Assembly: GCA_945861095.1 (NCBI GenBank)
Contig: CAMATI010000010.1
Span: 1-42,786 of the forward strand
DNA from: Asaia bogorensis
GTDB taxonomy: Bacteria; Pseudomonadota; Alphaproteobacteria; Acetobacterales; Acetobacteraceae
Length of the DNA: 42,786 nt
Reading direction: 5' to 3'
The notes under the pieces were generated by a model that was not told where the DNA came from, did no database searches, and saw nothing but the letters and a program-made list of their open reading frames with translations. Each line of letters opens with the position of its first letter. The stretch's first letter is position 1. Shown here one piece after another: positions 1 to 8,624 of this stretch. The position numbers and the translations under genes are program-made.

Positions 1-201
1 GAATACATGTTGGCCGTGATGCGCGACCCCGCCGCACCGACAGCACGGCGCGACCGCATGGCCGCCCTGGCCGCTCCATATTGCCACGCCCGGGCGTCTG
101 ATGCGGCGATCGGGAAAAAAGCGATGGCGCAATCCGTTGCGGACACCGCAGGTCACGGAACGGATTGGGCCGGCGATCTGGACACGACCCCGCTGAACTG
201 A
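1..201 (+). CDS. Phage small-terminase-like protein, C-terminal part only
   Basis: An open frame enters from the left edge and ends at 201. The visible residues begin EYMLAVMRDP, continue RRDRMAALAAPYCH and finish near TAGHGTDWAGDL. From memory this matches the C-terminal part of small proteins in alphaproteobacterial prophages that are usually annotated as terminase small subunit or phage-like hypothetical. The ATG at position 7 is probably internal, because the frame is open upstream and the preceding Glu-Tyr fits the family. A large-terminase gene would be expected next but is absent, so the packaging module seems lost. The family name is from recall; the open frame is directly seen. Confidence 0.5.
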   Translation, partial: EYMLAVMRDPAAPTARRDRMAALAAPYCHARASDAAIGKKAMAQSVADTAGHGTDWAGDLDTTPLN

Positions 202-240
202 CGGCAAGGGGGCGGCGGTCATCGAGGGGGATTCTACTAA

Positions 241-365
241 ATCCGGGGGTTCCCGGGGTTCCGGGGGTTCCGCACCCCGAAAACCCGCAGAAAACCGCCA
301 GAAATCGGGGACGGATGCCGGAACCCCTAAGCAAAACGCCACGGGTTCTCGGGGTTCCGGAGATG
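241..365. repeat. GGGGTTCC-rich direct and inverted repeats
   Basis: Three close copies of GGGGTTCC lie at about 246-270. An inverted CCGGAACCCC lies at about 318-327, and another GGGGTTCC stands at about 351-358. Read on the plus strand the first copies give a Val-Pro-Gly repeat, but the frame has no recognisable domain. The rest of the gap from 202 to 548 shows no gene. Confidence 0.5.
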
Positions 366-548
366 ACGTGGAAACCCCTTTTAGGGGGCCAATAACTACG
401 GCATTGCCGTATCTCTCCCGGGGAAGCCCGTGCGGAGTGTGCGAACTAATGTGGGAACCGTCGCCAGACTCGGCCGAGAAGTCCAATGTTTCCGGGCATA
501 AGTGCGTGAATAATGGCGTCCGTGTGGGACGCCATTGGGTGGGAACGC

Positions 549-2942
549 TTACTTAGGCTGCCACGCGCTGGCCCGCTTCTGCGCCTCGGCGATCTGCTCG
601 GGCGTCATCATCCAGGCCATGATGTCGCGGTTCTTGACGGCACTGTCGCGCACGCCTTTTTCATCATCTGACGCCCCTGCTGCCGAGAGATTGAACCACT
701 TGTGGGCCTCGACGTAGTCCTGTGGCACGCCCTGGCCGTTGTCATACATGAGGCCCAGAGTGTTCTGCGCCCAGGCATCGCCCTGGTCGGCTGCCAGCCG
801 ATACCATTTGGCCGCTTGGGCGTAGTCCTGCGGCACGCCCTGGCCGTTGTCATACATGTAGCCCAGCTTGAACTGCGCCGCGGCATCGCCCTGGTCGGCC
901 AGCGGGCGGAACAGCCGCAGCGCCGCCGTGTAGTCCTGCGATAGGTAAGCCGCGTTCGCTCGGACGAGATTATGCATCGGTAGCTCCTCGACCCGACCAG
1001 CTTCAACGGCTGCCGGAATGGGCTGACCGGTATCGGTATCTGGCTGACGGCCTTTCTGGCGGGCCTTGCGCCTGTAGCGCACCCACATCTTCATGTTTTG
1101 CTCACGGGGATAAGCATGGCTCACCGGGTCGCCGAATGCGGCTACGAGGCGTTTGGCGTCGGTCTTGTTCAACAAGGGGAGATGCTCATATCCGCCGTCC
1201 CGATAGGGAACAAGAATCGCAGCCAGGTCCGTAGGCGTTGCGAGCGCCGCTACTGTTTGCGGCCACAGTCCTGCGCGATTGTCTGCCTTAAACTCGGGAT
1301 CGCCGTAGCCTAGACGATAGGCTCCATAAAGAAAAGCGTGCTGTTGAGCCAAGTCATACAGTCGCAGCAAATTCGCAGTATGATCTACACGCGTCTTTAC
1401 TTGATCATCTATAGTTTTTCGGAGGCATACGGCAGCCTCTTTGAAACCAGATTCTTGCGGGAGTAAATTCAGCGCCCGAGCAAGGCGTTCCTCATTCGTA
1501 TCCACCACTTTCTCTAGACGCTCCGTCACACGGGAAAATCGTACCGCCATCTCCCACAAGGCGGGACTTGGTCGGCGGTACGGCCCAGCCCGTTCTTCGT
1601 CCCTATGTTCGCGAGGGTCGGCAAGGCAGACAGGCCCACTACGGTCTTCCCAAGGAGCCATTGCACGGGCGATGATTTGATCGGCAGTTACATCAGGACC
1701 AAGTGCGCGATTGACATATCTGAATAAAATGCTTTTCTCCTCTGTTAGCCGCGATTGACGGCGTAGTATCATACTGGCCGCTTCATAAGGAGAGCTTTCC
1801 AGACCACCGTCTTGTCTGGCTTCGTCAAGGGTTATGGCGGTCGTGGCGCAAGCCAAGGCAGAGTCGTAGTGGCGCCTCTCGAATAGAATCCAAGCGTTCT
1901 GAAGATCGTCACCTTCGATCAGGCGTGTTTCTGGATGATTCTCAGCAGTTGGCGGGAGTGCCGACACTTTTTTTCGTCTTGGTAGGGGACCTACTGGCAT
2001 AGGCGGGATTGGCCGCAGATTTATCGGGTTCGCGTCTGAAAATGCGGCGAATGGGAACTGCACGGGACAATCGTGCAGCCAAAGGTAAATCATCATCGCC
2101 AACCAAGCGTCTTCCAGGGCGGTGTGCCGTTCTCCGGATCGCGCGAGACCAATTTGCGCTGCGACGGCATCCAGTCCGGAGCGACCCATCGCCCGTTTTC
2201 GATATGCGTGCATTGTACAAAAGGTTGGTAATTCGATAGGCGGGCACCCGGCGGCCCGCAGTTCTCGATCTATAAATGAGATATCAAATTCCGCATTGTG
2301 GGCTGTGATTAATTCCGCGTCTTTTAGGATTTCCACAACGCTATCGACTTGATCTGCAAACGACGCCTGGTGGCGCAAGGTCCAGTCAGAATAGCCGTGA
2401 ACTGCCTCGGCACGGGGGTGGCTGGTGCGCCCGGGATCACAAATAATATGGACATGCTTTAGACTAAATTGATTTTCGACTAACTGTGCTGTTTCGACCA
2501 ATATTGCTGCGAAGCTTACGATTCTATCTTCTGCGGAGAGACCAGTTGTTTCAACGTCGACGAACGCGATCCGTCTTGGCATTTTTGTCAACCATGCCGG
2601 GCCACCCCCGAACTGGAGCGGCGGATCGAGTATATTTTGAGGGACTAAAGGCAGTGCTTCAACTGACCGTGCTGCCTCGCTTAGTCCGTCACCTTCTAGC
2701 GATGACAATTCGGTTGAGGCGATCGCGGTCGGTAGCAGCATGGACCGGCTATCAGGATGGTCAGGTTGGAGGCCATGCAAGAGGTTAGATGTGGGCGGCG
2801 GCTCGGCAACCGCGCCCCACGCTGGAGCGTGCACTGGCGTACCGGTCGGCAATGCAGTCGGTTCGAGCCGGAGCGGTCCCTGGCGAATGCCGCCCCGCGC
2901 CGCTCCTCGGCCGCCAAGCAACCTCTTAATCCAGCCGAACAT
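549..2942 (-). CDS. DEDDh 3'-5' exonuclease fused to Sel1-like repeats (797 aa)
   Basis: The product has a low-complexity N-terminus of about 120 residues. A DnaQ/RNase-T-type exonuclease domain follows at about 124-290. It shows the DEDDh motifs: FVDVETTG (D129, E131), HNAEFD (D220) and HTALED (H273, D278). A middle region of about 390 residues has no domain I recognise. Near the C-terminus, at about 685-760, are two or more Sel1 repeats, each with YDNGQGVPQDY. The catalytic set is complete, so nuclease activity on DNA or RNA is likely. The start at 2942 is preceded by a G-rich stretch that could serve as ribosome binding site. The gene lies among prophage remnants and looks less GC-rich than its surroundings, which fits acquired cargo. 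A polymerase proofreading role is unlikely given the size and fusion; nucleic-acid processing or phage defence is possible but unproven. Confidence 0.85.
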   Translation of the reverse strand: MFGWIKRLLGGRGAARGGIRQGPLRLEPTALPTGTPVHAPAWGAVAEPPPTSNLLHGLQPDHPDSRSMLLPTAIASTELSSLEGDGLSEAARSVEALPLVPQNILDPPLQFGGGPAWLTKMPRRIAFVDVETTGLSAEDRIVSFAAILVETAQLVENQFSLKHVHIICDPGRTSHPRAEAVHGYSDWTLRHQASFADQVDSVVEILKDAELITAHNAEFDISFIDRELRAAGCPPIELPTFCTMHAYRKRAMGRSGLDAVAAQIGLARSGERHTALEDAWLAMMIYLWLHDCPVQFPFAAFSDANPINLRPIPPMPVGPLPRRKKVSALPPTAENHPETRLIEGDDLQNAWILFERRHYDSALACATTAITLDEARQDGGLESSPYEAASMILRRQSRLTEEKSILFRYVNRALGPDVTADQIIARAMAPWEDRSGPVCLADPREHRDEERAGPYRRPSPALWEMAVRFSRVTERLEKVVDTNEERLARALNLLPQESGFKEAAVCLRKTIDDQVKTRVDHTANLLRLYDLAQQHAFLYGAYRLGYGDPEFKADNRAGLWPQTVAALATPTDLAAILVPYRDGGYEHLPLLNKTDAKRLVAAFGDPVSHAYPREQNMKMWVRYRRKARQKGRQPDTDTGQPIPAAVEAGRVEELPMHNLVRANAAYLSQDYTAALRLFRPLADQGDAAAQFKLGYMYDNGQGVPQDYAQAAKWYRLAADQGDAWAQNTLGLMYDNGQGVPQDYVEAHKWFNLSAAGASDDEKGVRDSAVKNRDIMAWMMTPEQIAEAQKRASAWQPK
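711..858. repeat. 108-bp near-identical DNA repeat inside the exonuclease-Sel1 gene
   Basis: Segments at about 711-750 and 819-858 are nearly identical over 40 bases, with a period of 108 bp (36 codons, the Sel1 repeat length). The near-identity at DNA level suggests recent duplication of one Sel1 unit. Confidence 0.75.
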
Positions 2943-3031
2943 TTCGCCCCCCCCCTAGATGCCGCCGACCTATGTGGAATGCCCGGTCTTGCGGCTCCAG
3001 CGATCCCACTCCCGTGAATTCAGCACTTGTA

Positions 3032-3256
3032 CTAACCGGGGGGAAGTGGGGCGACTTCGGCGTGGTGCTGAACCCCAAGAACCTCGCTGCGCCGCGAGGT
3101 TTCAAAGGCGCGACAAACCGACGCGGCGTCCTGACAGGCTTGAAATCCCGGTCCGTCCCACCCCTCGGCCTCGACAATCGCTTTCCGCTCTCCGTAGCGG
3201 CTTTCCCCGAACACCCACCAGTCGCCAAATAGGCATCCCGACCGCCGCCGCATCAC
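3032..3256 (-). pseudogene. Fragment of an alphaproteobacterial prophage-type protein
   Basis: The 74-residue frame contains FGDWWVFGESRYGERKA, then CQDAASVCRAFETSRR and QHHAEVAPLPP. I recognise this as the middle of a conserved prophage or plasmid protein that is normally longer on both sides; relatives continue past the AALPP segment toward a C-terminal helical part. Here the frame stops right after APLPPG and the start is abrupt, so both ends appear lost. The family function is not known to me. It is one of several pieces of evidence that 1-5616 is a decayed phage-derived island. The surrounding gap 2943-3303 shows no other gene. Confidence 0.5.
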
Positions 3257-3303
3257 CCGCAGCCCGATAGCGGCCCGCTGGTCGGCTCCGCAGGGGAATC
3301 ACC

Positions 3304-3531
3304 TCATAAGGTATCCGAAATCAGCACCACGGGCCGACGTTGGCCCTCGTGCACAATAGCGATTTCCTTCATGGACCGGTCCATCATCTGAACCAAGTAT
3401 GGCTCGGCCCGGCACCATCTGCACCGATATCGGCCAACCAACTCGCCGATCGTGCTGGCATCCCCATATCTTCTGGTCAAACCAAGCCAAGCGGTCTCGA
3501 CCTTTCCTCCGCACCTACACGCAAACCGCAC
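3304..3531 (-). CDS. Small Cys-rich (zinc-ribbon-like) prophage-type protein
   Basis: A 75-residue protein beginning MRFACRCGGKVETAWL, with a second cysteine pair in RCRWCRAEPYLV. The CxCGG plus CxxC spacing suggests a zinc ribbon. Small proteins of this shape are common between prophage genes in alphaproteobacteria and are annotated as hypothetical. It ends with REGQRRPVVLISDTL-like residues and looks complete. It lies among other island genes and no role can be assigned. Confidence 0.5.
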   Translation of the reverse strand: MRFACRCGGKVETAWLGLTRRYGDASTIGELVGRYRCRWCRAEPYLVQMMDRSMKEIAIVHEGQRRPVVLISDTL

Positions 3532-3742
3532 TCAGGCGTCCGGATACTGCGTTGGTGCTGCCATAAGGGCTTCGGCGGTCGAAGCGGGCCAGTCCGGGTT
3601 CGGAGCGACGGTTTCGGTCATAGAGGGTGTCCCTGTGGTCGCGGTTCGCAGCATGACACCCACCGCCGGGACAGAGGAAGCGTGACACTGCGCGAAGTCA
3701 GAGATCGTGCGTTTAGGATGCTATCGAGGCTAAACTCAGTGC

Positions 3743-4281
3743 ATGCCAGACGCCCCACCCCCGATCCGCGTCAACCGCGCCCCGGTCCTGACCCTCTGGG
3801 CAACCGTGGTGGCCGAACGGCTGGGCCATTCGCCTGATACCGCCCTCACGCTCGGCCGCGCCGTGGCGGGGTCCAGTGCCCGCGCCAAGGCTGGAAGCCT
3901 CGGGCTGGTCGAGGAACACCTGGAAGCCGCAGCGAGGCAGGCAGGGGCGGCGGAATTGAAGCCGCAAGCGCAGACCGTCCGTCTGCTCGGGCGCGATATG
4001 CCGGTCCTGCAAGCCGACGATGGGGGTTTGCGAGCGGCGGACAACGACAAGCCGGCGTCGGCCAAGGGCGCCAGGGATATATCGCCCGCGCATTCGGCAG
4101 CCGCCTGGCGGAGGGCCGAGCGGCAATGGAAGCGCTGGCCGCGTCTCTACCGCCGGAGGAATTGAACCGCGTCGGGTTCCGGCTTTACGAGCGGTTCCGG
4201 CCGGAGGTGCCGCAGGGTGTTGAAGGCTGGGGCGCGAAGGGGGAGTTGCGGATCGAGCGAATCGTGCAGGCTGGGGACTGA
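3743..4281 (+). pseudogene. Conserved hypothetical protein, frameshifted
   Basis: The first frame starts MPDAPPPIRVNRAPVLTLWA and continues VAERLGHSPDTALTLGRAVAG. This is the start of a conserved alphaproteobacterial protein of about 170-180 residues often annotated as hypothetical. After the segment near NDKPASAKG (about 4061-4070) the frame loses similarity. A different frame then carries the expected C-terminus: YIARAFGSRLAEG, AMEALAASLPPEELNR, FRLYERFRPEVP, and finally a TGA at 4279-4281. Loss of one base around 4061-4072 would explain the switch. A sequencing error is the main alternative to real decay. Function unknown. Confidence 0.65.
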
Positions 4282-4357
4282 TCGCGGTGCGAGGGGAACG
4301 CTCGGCCCCCCTCACGCATTGCGAATGTCGGAACGTTTTAAGGCGGGGAACAAGCAC

Positions 4358-4615
4358 ATGTTGTCGTTCATCGGTGCAATCGTCATTGGCTTACTCGCCG
4401 GGCTTGTTGCCCGGTTCCTTATGCCGGGGCGAGACCCTGCTGGGCTAATCGTCACGATCCTGCTCGGGGTCGCTGGATCCTTCGTCGCAACCTATCTCGG
4501 TCAGGCGCTCGCATGGTACCGACCGGACGAGGCCGCCGGCTTCATTGGTGCGGTTGTTGGCGCGATCATCGTGCTGATCGTCTACCGGATGACTACAGGG
4601 CGCTCGCGAGCCTGA
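4358..4615 (+). CDS. GlsB/YeaQ/YmgE family small membrane protein (transglycosylase-associated)
   Basis: An 85-residue very hydrophobic protein. It begins MLSFIGAIVIGLLAGLVARF, has the family's short loop with MPGRDPAGLIVTILLG, and a third hydrophobic segment FIGAVVGAIIVLIVYR. Three inner-membrane helices are expected. The family is linked to stress responses and named transglycosylase-associated, but its biochemical role is unsettled. The start at 4358 is chosen because it matches the family N-terminus and follows the AGGCGGGG stretch; an upstream ATG in the same frame would add an unrelated leader. It lies inside the island remnant but could be a resident gene. Confidence 0.85.
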   Translation: MLSFIGAIVIGLLAGLVARFLMPGRDPAGLIVTILLGVAGSFVATYLGQALAWYRPDEAAGFIGAVVGAIIVLIVYRMTTGRSRA

Positions 4616-4648
4616 TGCGCAACCGTGACCGGCAGACCGGGCGGCCTG

Positions 4649-4894
4649 CTATCTGAATACCGCCACCAGACCCGGGAACCGCACCCCGCACACGTCGAAT
4701 CCACGCTGCTCGATCATCCGAGGGCAATCGGCAGCCAGGATGCGGCCGAGCGCCGGCATGGGCATATCGGGACCGTGTTCCGCAAGCAGGCGGTCGAGGC
4801 TCAGGCGCCCGTGGCGCTCGCAGCGACCGCAATTAACGTCGAGATGGGGGAGGCGTTGCGCGACCTGGCCCAGGAGGATGACGCCGGATGGCAT
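4649..4894 (-). CDS. Conserved small protein with CxxC (prophage-type hypothetical)
   Basis: An 81-residue protein with LGQVAQRLPHLDVNCGRCER, then RLLAEHGPDMPMPALGR and ILAADCPRM, ending with DVCGVRFPGL. I recognise the pattern from many alphaproteobacterial island and prophage genes annotated as hypothetical. The CxxC and two later cysteines suggest a metal site. No function is known to me. It is convergent with the GlsB-like gene, 33 bases apart. Confidence 0.6.
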   Translation of the reverse strand: MPSGVILLGQVAQRLPHLDVNCGRCERHGRLSLDRLLAEHGPDMPMPALGRILAADCPRMIEQRGFDVCGVRFPGLVAVFR

Positions 4895-5616
4895 GGTGAT
4901 TGGTGTCCGTGGCGACGATGGCGGTGGGGGTTACCCCGGTGGGTCCCACTGGGCCAAGGACGAACGAAAAGCCGCCCCCGAAGGACCGGCCCTTGTCGTC
5001 AGGTTGTGGCGGCGTCGTCAAACGGCCGTGTCGGCCGCCTCGGTCTGTCTCTGCGCTTCCAGAACACATGCTGGAGCGCTCTTGAGCATTGCGCGGTAGG
5101 CTCGCAGCTTCCCAAGCTTCGCCCCGGTCAACGGTCCCGCCTCGGCTCGGATTTTCTGTCCGCATGGTCAAGTCCGGTAAAATCCCGGCGCCGTCCCTGC
5201 ATCTCGGGCCGCACAAGGCCCGGTGAGACAAGGACGAAATTGACCGCCGCATGCGAGGGGCGGCCAGTTTTGCGGTCGGTGCTGGTGCCTCCAATCCCCA
5301 CCGCGTTCGCGCCGTTCTCGTCCATGAGTGCCGGCCTGGCGCTGAATCTTGGTGACGTGCTGGCCGCGATGGGTGCGGAATCGCTCGCGAGCAACCCGAA
5401 CGCGCCGATCTTCGACCCTGAGGGGCGCTGGCAAATAATGCGGGTGTTGTGTTCGACCGGGCCGCTTGTGAGGCACATCTGACCGACCGGTTCGGAGAGA
5501 AATCACCATGTAGGGCCGCGTAGACCCGACCGCCCAAACCGCCGCAGGTTGCTACCTATGTGCTACCTTGGGGTTTGCGGTGGGTTCGGAATTCTCGTCT
5601 AACCTGTTGAAAACAT
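4895..5616. other. No convincing gene; island end next to the tRNA
   Basis: Several overlapping frames of 60-285 codons exist on both strands, but none shows a domain or a composition I can defend. The stretch is likely decayed island DNA. It ends at the 3' terminus of the tRNA-Arg gene, where an attachment site would be expected; I did not find a second copy of the tRNA 3' end within the window. Confidence 0.5.
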
Positions 5617-5693
5617 TGGCGGACCCGACACGATTCGAACGTGCGACCTTCGCCTTCGGAGGGCGACGCTCTATCCAGCTGAGCTACGGGTCC
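5617..5693 (-). tRNA. tRNA-Arg (anticodon CCG)
   Basis: The reverse complement folds as a standard cloverleaf. It has acceptor GGACCCG/CGGGTCC, D arm GCTC/GAGC, anticodon stem TCGCC/GGCGA around the loop CTCCGAA, T arm GCACG/CGTGT with loop TTCGAAT, then discriminator G and an encoded CCA. The anticodon CCG reads CGG arginine codons. Its 3' end faces the prophage-like stretch on its left, the usual arrangement for tRNA-targeted integration. Confidence 0.95.
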
Positions 5694-6117
5694 AGACCCC
5701 GCGTTCTTAGCGTGGCGAGAGCCCGAAGGGAAGCTCGAAATACGATCGCCGCCCAGCCCCCGTGCGCTGGATCGGTTCTCCGGACCACGCGGAAACAAGC
5801 CAAGTTTCATATGACCGCTGTCCACAACGCGGGCAACGCCGCACCGAACCCGGGTTCGGCCTGCACCGCGGCCATCCCAACAAGATGCCGCGCCAGAAAG
5901 ATGCCGCGCCAGAGCGCAACCCCCAATGTCCCGCATTGGCCGCTCCCTCACGACCTGTGCCGACCACGGCAAGACTCTGAACCGCGCCATGCCAAACAAG
6001 AGAACCGCCACAAGGCTTCCGTCGCGTTTGTTACAGATCATGGCGGTGGCGCGCGACAAATTGCAAAAAGTGCAACAGTCGTTCCCCGGCGGTCGCGATC
6101 CGCTTATGTTGCCCGGC

Positions 6118-6837
6118 ATGGATCAATTGCCACATATCCTCGTTGTCGACGACGACCGCGAGATCCGCGACCTTCTTGCTCGGTTCCTTGAGCACCACGG
6201 CCTGCGCGTTACAACCGCCCGGGATGCGAAGGAAACACGGCGAGCCTGGGGCAATGGCCACTACCAGCTTGTGGTATTGGACCTGATGCTGCCGGGCGAA
6301 TCCGGACTGGATATCGCCCGCTGGCTGCGCGGTCACTCCGATGTGCCCATCGTCATGCTCACCGCCATGGGGGACGAGACAGACCGCATTATCGGCCTGG
6401 AGCTCGGCGCCGACGACTACCTGCCGAAGCCGTTCAATCCGCGGGAATTGTTGGCCCGCATTCGTGCTGTCCTGCGCCGAGCGGGCGAGCAATCTGATCA
6501 CAGGAGGGAGGACCCGCCGGATGGGTATAGCTTCGCCGGTTGGAAAGTCGAAGTGGCTCGGCGGCGCCTGCTGAACGAAGACGGCGTGGAGGTCATTCTG
6601 ACCGGCGGGGAGTTCGACCTGTTGGTGGCCTTGTTGGAGCGGGCCAACCGGGTGCTCACCCGCGACATGTTGCTGGACCTCTTGCGGGGCCGGCAGGCTG
6701 GCCCTTATGACCGCGCCATAGACGTCGCGGTGTCACGCCTGCGACGCAAGCTGGAAGATGACGGCCGCAACTCGCAGCTGATCAAGACCGTGCGTGGCGG
6801 GGGATATGTGTTGGCAACACAAGTGGAGCGGGTGTGA
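6118..6837 (+). CDS. OmpR-family two-component response regulator
   Basis: The receiver domain begins HILVVDDDREIRDLLARFL. It has the acidic pocket DDD, the phospho-acceptor Asp in VVLDLMLPGESG, the switch Thr in VMLTAMGDETD, and the Lys in DDYLPKPFNPREL. A linker leads to a winged-helix DNA-binding domain (LTGGEFDLLVALLERANRVLTRDMLLDLL, DRAIDVAVSRLRRKLE, RGGGYVL). The start at 6118 (MDQLPHILVVDD) gives the usual length of 239 residues; ATGs at 6106 and further upstream are possible but add atypical leader sequence. Its TGA overlaps the GTG start of the kinase gene, so the two are translationally coupled. Target genes are unknown. Confidence 0.93.
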   Translation: MDQLPHILVVDDDREIRDLLARFLEHHGLRVTTARDAKETRRAWGNGHYQLVVLDLMLPGESGLDIARWLRGHSDVPIVMLTAMGDETDRIIGLELGADDYLPKPFNPRELLARIRAVLRRAGEQSDHRREDPPDGYSFAGWKVEVARRRLLNEDGVEVILTGGEFDLLVALLERANRVLTRDMLLDLLRGRQAGPYDRAIDVAVSRLRRKLEDDGRNSQLIKTVRGGGYVLATQVERV

Positions 6838-8174
6838 GGCGAAAGTTCTGGCCCCACAGTCTGGCGGCCCGGGCCGCCCTGGCGTTGCTGATCGGTCTTG
6901 CGGTGGTTCAAACCGCCGGACTGGTAATTCACATCCTGGATAGAAGGGAAGTGCAGCGCGCCAGCGGGGCCAAGGATCTGACCGAGCGCGTGGTAGGCAT
7001 CTATCGCACCGTTGTCCTGACCCCCGCGACCCAGCGGGCCGGGCTGTTGGCCGAAATCAGCCATTCCGATTACCTGTCCGCGGTGATTAGTCAGGCGCCG
7101 CCCACCGACCAGGCCGGCTCGATGCCGGCCCAACTTCAACAAATTTATCATACCCATGCCAACGGCATCCCGATCGGACCATCGCACACCCGTTGGCGAG
7201 CATTGCTGCTGTACGGCAGCCAGGAAGCCCACCCACTGATGTTCGCCTTCCATTTGCCGGACGGTCATTGGCTCCATGTCTCCGCATTGCCGACCCATCG
7301 CAAATCCGACCATGGAATGTTCTTTATTGGCACCTTTCTGGTGATGACCACGATCGCGGGGGGTATAACTCTTTGGACGATCAGTCGTTTCGTCGCACCA
7401 GTTCGCGCCCTGGCCGCTGCCGCGGAAGCCCTGGGCCGGGACGTGAACGCACCGCCACTGGCCGAAAGCGGCCCCACGGAGGTCGCCCGGGCAGCGGCGG
7501 CCTTCAACCAGATGGCGACCCGGATTCGTCGTTTCGTCGCGGACCGCACCGAGCTGCTGACCGCGATCGGCCATGATCTGCGCACGCCGATCACGCGCCT
7601 GAAACTGCGCGCGGAATTCATGGAAGACGACTAGCAGCGCGCCAAGATGCTGGTCGATCTGGGGGAACTGGAGACCATGGTCTCGGCGACCCTGGCCTTC
7701 GGTCGTGACGCGCGATCGACCGAGCCGGTGGTGCAGCTCGATCTGGCCGAATTGCTGCGCACAATCCTGGACGAGGCCGGCGATATCAAGCCAGACGTCG
7801 CGGACCGGCTGGGCTATGTGGGGCCCCAACACCTGACCCTGCGGGGGCAGGCGTTGAACCTGAAACGGGCGCTGACCAACCTGGTTACCAATGCGGTCAA
7901 TTATGGCGGGTCCGCGCAAATCCGACTGCATGAACCTGCTTCCGGGTTGGTCAAGATCGACGTGATGGACACCGGTCCCGGTATCCCGCCCGAGGAAATC
8001 GACCGGGTGTTCGAACCGTTTCATCGGGGCGACCAGAGCCGCAACAAGGAAACCGGTGGGGTCGGACTGGGGTTGCCGATCGCGCGGAACATCTTGCGGG
8101 CGCATGGCGGCGATGTCGTGCTAAAGACCCAACAGGGTGGCGGCGTCCGGGCTACCGTGACGCTTCCGGTTTGA
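6834..8174 (+). pseudogene. Sensor histidine kinase split by an in-frame TAG
   Basis: A GTG start overlaps the regulator stop. The first 266 codons encode a transmembrane helix at about 10-35, a periplasmic domain, a second helix (FLVMTTIAGGITLWTISRF), a HAMP domain and the phospho-acceptor box AIGHDLRTPITRLKLR. A TAG at 7632-7634 ends this frame 20 residues after the histidine. The same frame continues with QRAKMLVDLGELETMV and an intact HATPase domain: NLVTNAVNYGG, DTGPGIPPEEIDRVFEPF and GVGLGLPIARNI. Relatives have Glu or a similar residue here, so one GAG-to-TAG change would explain it. Without suppression the products are a membrane half without ATPase and possibly a 175-residue ATPase half from the ATG at 7647. 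A sequencing error is possible. Confidence 0.85.
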
Positions 8175-8624
8175 CCTGCCTTGGTCTGTTTGTCTCAATG
8201 TCCCGCAACGAATACTGAAACCGCGGTCCGAGAAGCGACGGGATCCGGCTGTTCCCTGTAGCGGCATGATCGTGCGTGGCGCTCCTGACGCGAAGCGCCG
8301 CGCCTTGGTGCTGCCGTGACTGGCGATATCGGTCCAACCGAAGGAGACAGTTGCGCGCGCCCGCCTCAGGATCGGCAGGGTCAGTCACCGCATGCTGGCG
8401 GTGGTCGTGGCCTGGCGGGTTCGGCCACTGGATGGCGCGTATGCGGTCGTTTTCGAGGACCGCGCCCCGGCTTGACCCCCTTGACCCATTGCGGGTGAAT
8501 ATCCCGAACGACAACGTCGTGGGCAATCATTCCCCGCATTCTCCCATTTCTCGAAGGACGCACCATCCATGTCGCGCAGCCTGTCGCGCCGCCACCCGGC
8601 GGGTTCGGGAAACCGAAGCCGGCC
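8175..8624. other. 450-bp gap without a recognisable gene
   Basis: No frame here shows a domain. Given that the ABC ATPase that follows lacks permease and binding-protein partners, this gap could once have held one of them, but no residual similarity is visible to me. A promoter for the ATPase gene presumably lies here; I cannot place it. Confidence 0.4.
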
